Made by a program: the position numbers and the translations under genes
In this document: piece after piece, positions 62,581 to 64,000 of the stretch
Position numbering within the stretch: position 1 is the stretch's first letter
How the letters are laid out: every line of letters starts with the position of its first letter
The notes under the pieces: generated by a model
Seen by the model: the letters and a program-made list of their open reading frames with translations, nothing else
What the model was told of the DNA's origin: nothing
The model's database searches: none
Source of the DNA: Paracoccaceae bacterium
GTDB taxonomy: Bacteria; Pseudomonadota; Alphaproteobacteria; Rhodobacterales; Rhodobacteraceae
Direction of reading: 5' to 3'
DNA length: 64,000 bases
Assembly: GCA_947504705.1 (NCBI GenBank)
Contig: CANNIA010000005.1
Coordinates: 1 to 64,000, forward strand

Positions 62581-64000
62581 TGCTCTGGACCTCAACCGAT
62601 GCCGCACAGGCTACCGGGGGCCGTGCCACCACAGACTGGCAAGCCACTGGCGTCTCCATCGACACCCGCACCCTGCAGCCAGGCGAGTTGTTCGTCGCCC
62701 TAAAGGATGTCCGCGACGGACATGATTTCGTGGCCGCCGCCTTGGCCGCGGGAGCCGCTGCAGCGTTGGTCAGCCGCATTCCCGAAGGCGTGTCCGACAG
62801 CGCACCGCTTCTGATTGTCCCCGATGTGCTGACCGCCCTAGAAGCGCTTGGCAAAGCCGCGCGAGCCCGCACCAAGGCCAAGGTGGTTGGGGTGACGGGC
62901 TCGGTCGGCAAGACCTCGACCAAGGAAATGCTGCGCGCGATCCTCTCTGGGCAGGGCCGCACCCATGCGGCGGAAGCCAGCTACAACAACCATTGGGGTG
63001 TGCCGCTGACACTGGCGCGGATGCCCGCAGATACCGACTTTGCGGTGATCGAGATCGGGATGAACCACCCCGGCGAAATCGCCCCCTTGGCCCGGCTTGC
63101 GCAACTGGATGTCGCAATGGTCACCACTGTCGCCGCGGCTCATCTGGAGGCGTTCGACAGCATCGAAGGCATCGCCCACGAAAAGGCCGCGATTTTCGAC
63201 GGGTTGAAGCCGGGCGGCACGGCGATCTTCAACGCCGATCTGCCCACAACCCCCATCCTGCGTGCCAAGGCTGTGGCCGTGGGGGCCATGCCGGTCGGCT
63301 TTGGCCAATCCAACGATGCCGACTGGCGGCTCCTTGATGCCCGCATCCATGACGAAGCCACCGTCTGCCGCGCCACCCGCCGGGGCGAGCCGCTTCTTTA
63401 CAAAGTCTCCACCCCCGGCCGCCACTTTGCCCTGAACGCCCTTGGCGCATTGGCGGTGGCCGAGGCTTTGGGAGCCGACCCGATGATCGCAGCCCATGAT
63501 CTTGGCCGCTGGGTCCCGCCTGCGGGCAGGGGGCAACGGGAACGGATCACGCTGGATATCGTCGAGGAAACCTTCTTCGACCTCATCGACGACGCCTTCA
63601 ACGCCAACCCCGCCTCGATGGCCGCAGCCTTGGACGTGCTGATCGCCGCCAAACCGACCGACGGCATCGGACGCGTGGGTGGTGGCAGGCGCATCGCGGT
63701 TCTGGGCGATATGCTGGAACTGGGGCCAGAGGAAACCGCCCTCCATCAGGCGATTGCCCAGCATCCGGGGCTGAGCGCCGTACATCTGATCCACTGCGTC
63801 GGGCCCCGGATGCGTGAACTGCATGCTGCCCTGCCGCGCGGCCAAAGGGGTGACTGGGTTGAAACCGCCCAGGAACTGGCCCCCCGCGCCCGCAATCTGG
63901 TTGATGCGGGGGATATTCTCCTGATCAAGGGCTCCAAGGGATCGAAAGTCAGCCTTGTCGTTGACGCCTTGCGCAAAATGGGGCAAGCCGCAGCGCCGAA
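62580..64000 (+). CDS. murF: UDP-MurNAc-pentapeptide synthetase MurF (cut by right edge)
   Basis: 473 codons are inside the window, starting at MLWTSTDAAQATGG, whose ATG overlaps the murE stop (TGATG). The ATP loop is VVGVTGSVGKTSTKEML and ETFFDLIDDAFNANPASMAA and LLIKGSKGSKVSLVVDALRK are the MurF substrate and C-terminal motifs. It adds D-Ala-D-Ala. No stop is reached, but the family length suggests only a few residues are missing. Confidence 0.94.
   Translation, partial: MLWTSTDAAQATGGRATTDWQATGVSIDTRTLQPGELFVALKDVRDGHDFVAAALAAGAAAALVSRIPEGVSDSAPLLIVPDVLTALEALGKAARARTKAKVVGVTGSVGKTSTKEMLRAILSGQGRTHAAEASYNNHWGVPLTLARMPADTDFAVIEIGMNHPGEIAPLARLAQLDVAMVTTVAAAHLEAFDSIEGIAHEKAAIFDGLKPGGTAIFNADLPTTPILRAKAVAVGAMPVGFGQSNDADWRLLDARIHDEATVCRATRRGEPLLYKVSTPGRHFALNALGALAVAEALGADPMIAAHDLGRWVPPAGRGQRERITLDIVEETFFDLIDDAFNANPASMAAALDVLIAAKPTDGIGRVGGGRRIAVLGDMLELGPEETALHQAIAQHPGLSAVHLIHCVGPRMRELHAALPRGQRGDWVETAQELAPRARNLVDAGDILLIKGSKGSKVSLVVDALRKMGQAAAP

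Overview
The window is GC-rich alphaproteobacterial chromosome, almost certainly Rhodobacterales (Rhodobacter/Paracoccaceae group). Evidence for this: carD-fdxA-S4-SUV3-like helicase synteny, a DUF1127 gene followed by CUCCUCCC-motif small RNAs (the ccaF1-ccsR arrangement of Rhodobacter sphaeroides), a terminated leader RNA in front of mraZ (UpsM-like), a perfect FnrL/FNR box, and an intergenic sequence word ending in ..CGGAGTATTT.. typical of the order. The genus cannot be fixed from sequence alone.

Layout. 1-1.4 kb is the only clearly accessory stretch: two IS110-type transposase ends in tandem, an AT-richer orphan membrane protein and a HigBA-type toxin-antitoxin locus whose toxin is frameshifted. 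1.4-9.5 kb: parE, an outer-membrane beta-barrel protein, glutathione S-transferase, PPK2 polyphosphate kinase behind an FNR box, a DUF1007/NicO nickel-cobalt exporter pair and a MATE pump. 9.5-14 kb: a capsule module (kpsC, kpsD-like, kpsS-like) on the minus strand. 14-24 kb: riboflavin genes in two places (ribE; ribB-ribH-nusB), carD, fdxA, an S4 protein, a SUV3-type helicase, a TPR protein, SCP2 and a lysophospholipase-like hydrolase. 23.7-25.6 kb: divergent cobS and cobT (lower-ligand assembly of cobalamin). 25.6-31.5 kb: a 1011-residue bitopic protein that looks like a PilM/GspL head joined to a GspC-like tail, a SIMPL protein, and two unknown membrane-anchored proteins.

31.5-46.5 kb: metY, a VOC protein, DDAH overlapping a glycosyltransferase-like gene, GFA protein, tRNA-Tyr, rlmB/trmH-type methyltransferase, a CoA-binding protein, and the histidine genes hisB-hisH and hisA-hisF-hisE on the minus strand, interrupted by glsA, a coiled-coil periplasmic protein, DUF2147 and an EamA transporter. 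tRNA-Gly follows. 46.6-53.5 kb: pyc, proC-like and uvrD.

53.5-57.4 kb is the richest regulatory stretch: paired 22-bp palindromes, benE, an array of five hairpins each presenting CUCCUCCC, the DUF1127 gene, mrp, then a 0.78-kb spacer with four TGGGA-type repeats on an exact 10-bp period (a MraZ-type operator) and a terminated leader RNA. 57.4-64 kb is the start of the division and cell wall cluster: mraZ, rsmH, ftsL, ftsI, murE and murF (cut by the right edge), packed with zero to a few bases between genes. No CRISPR array, prophage or recognisable defence system was seen.
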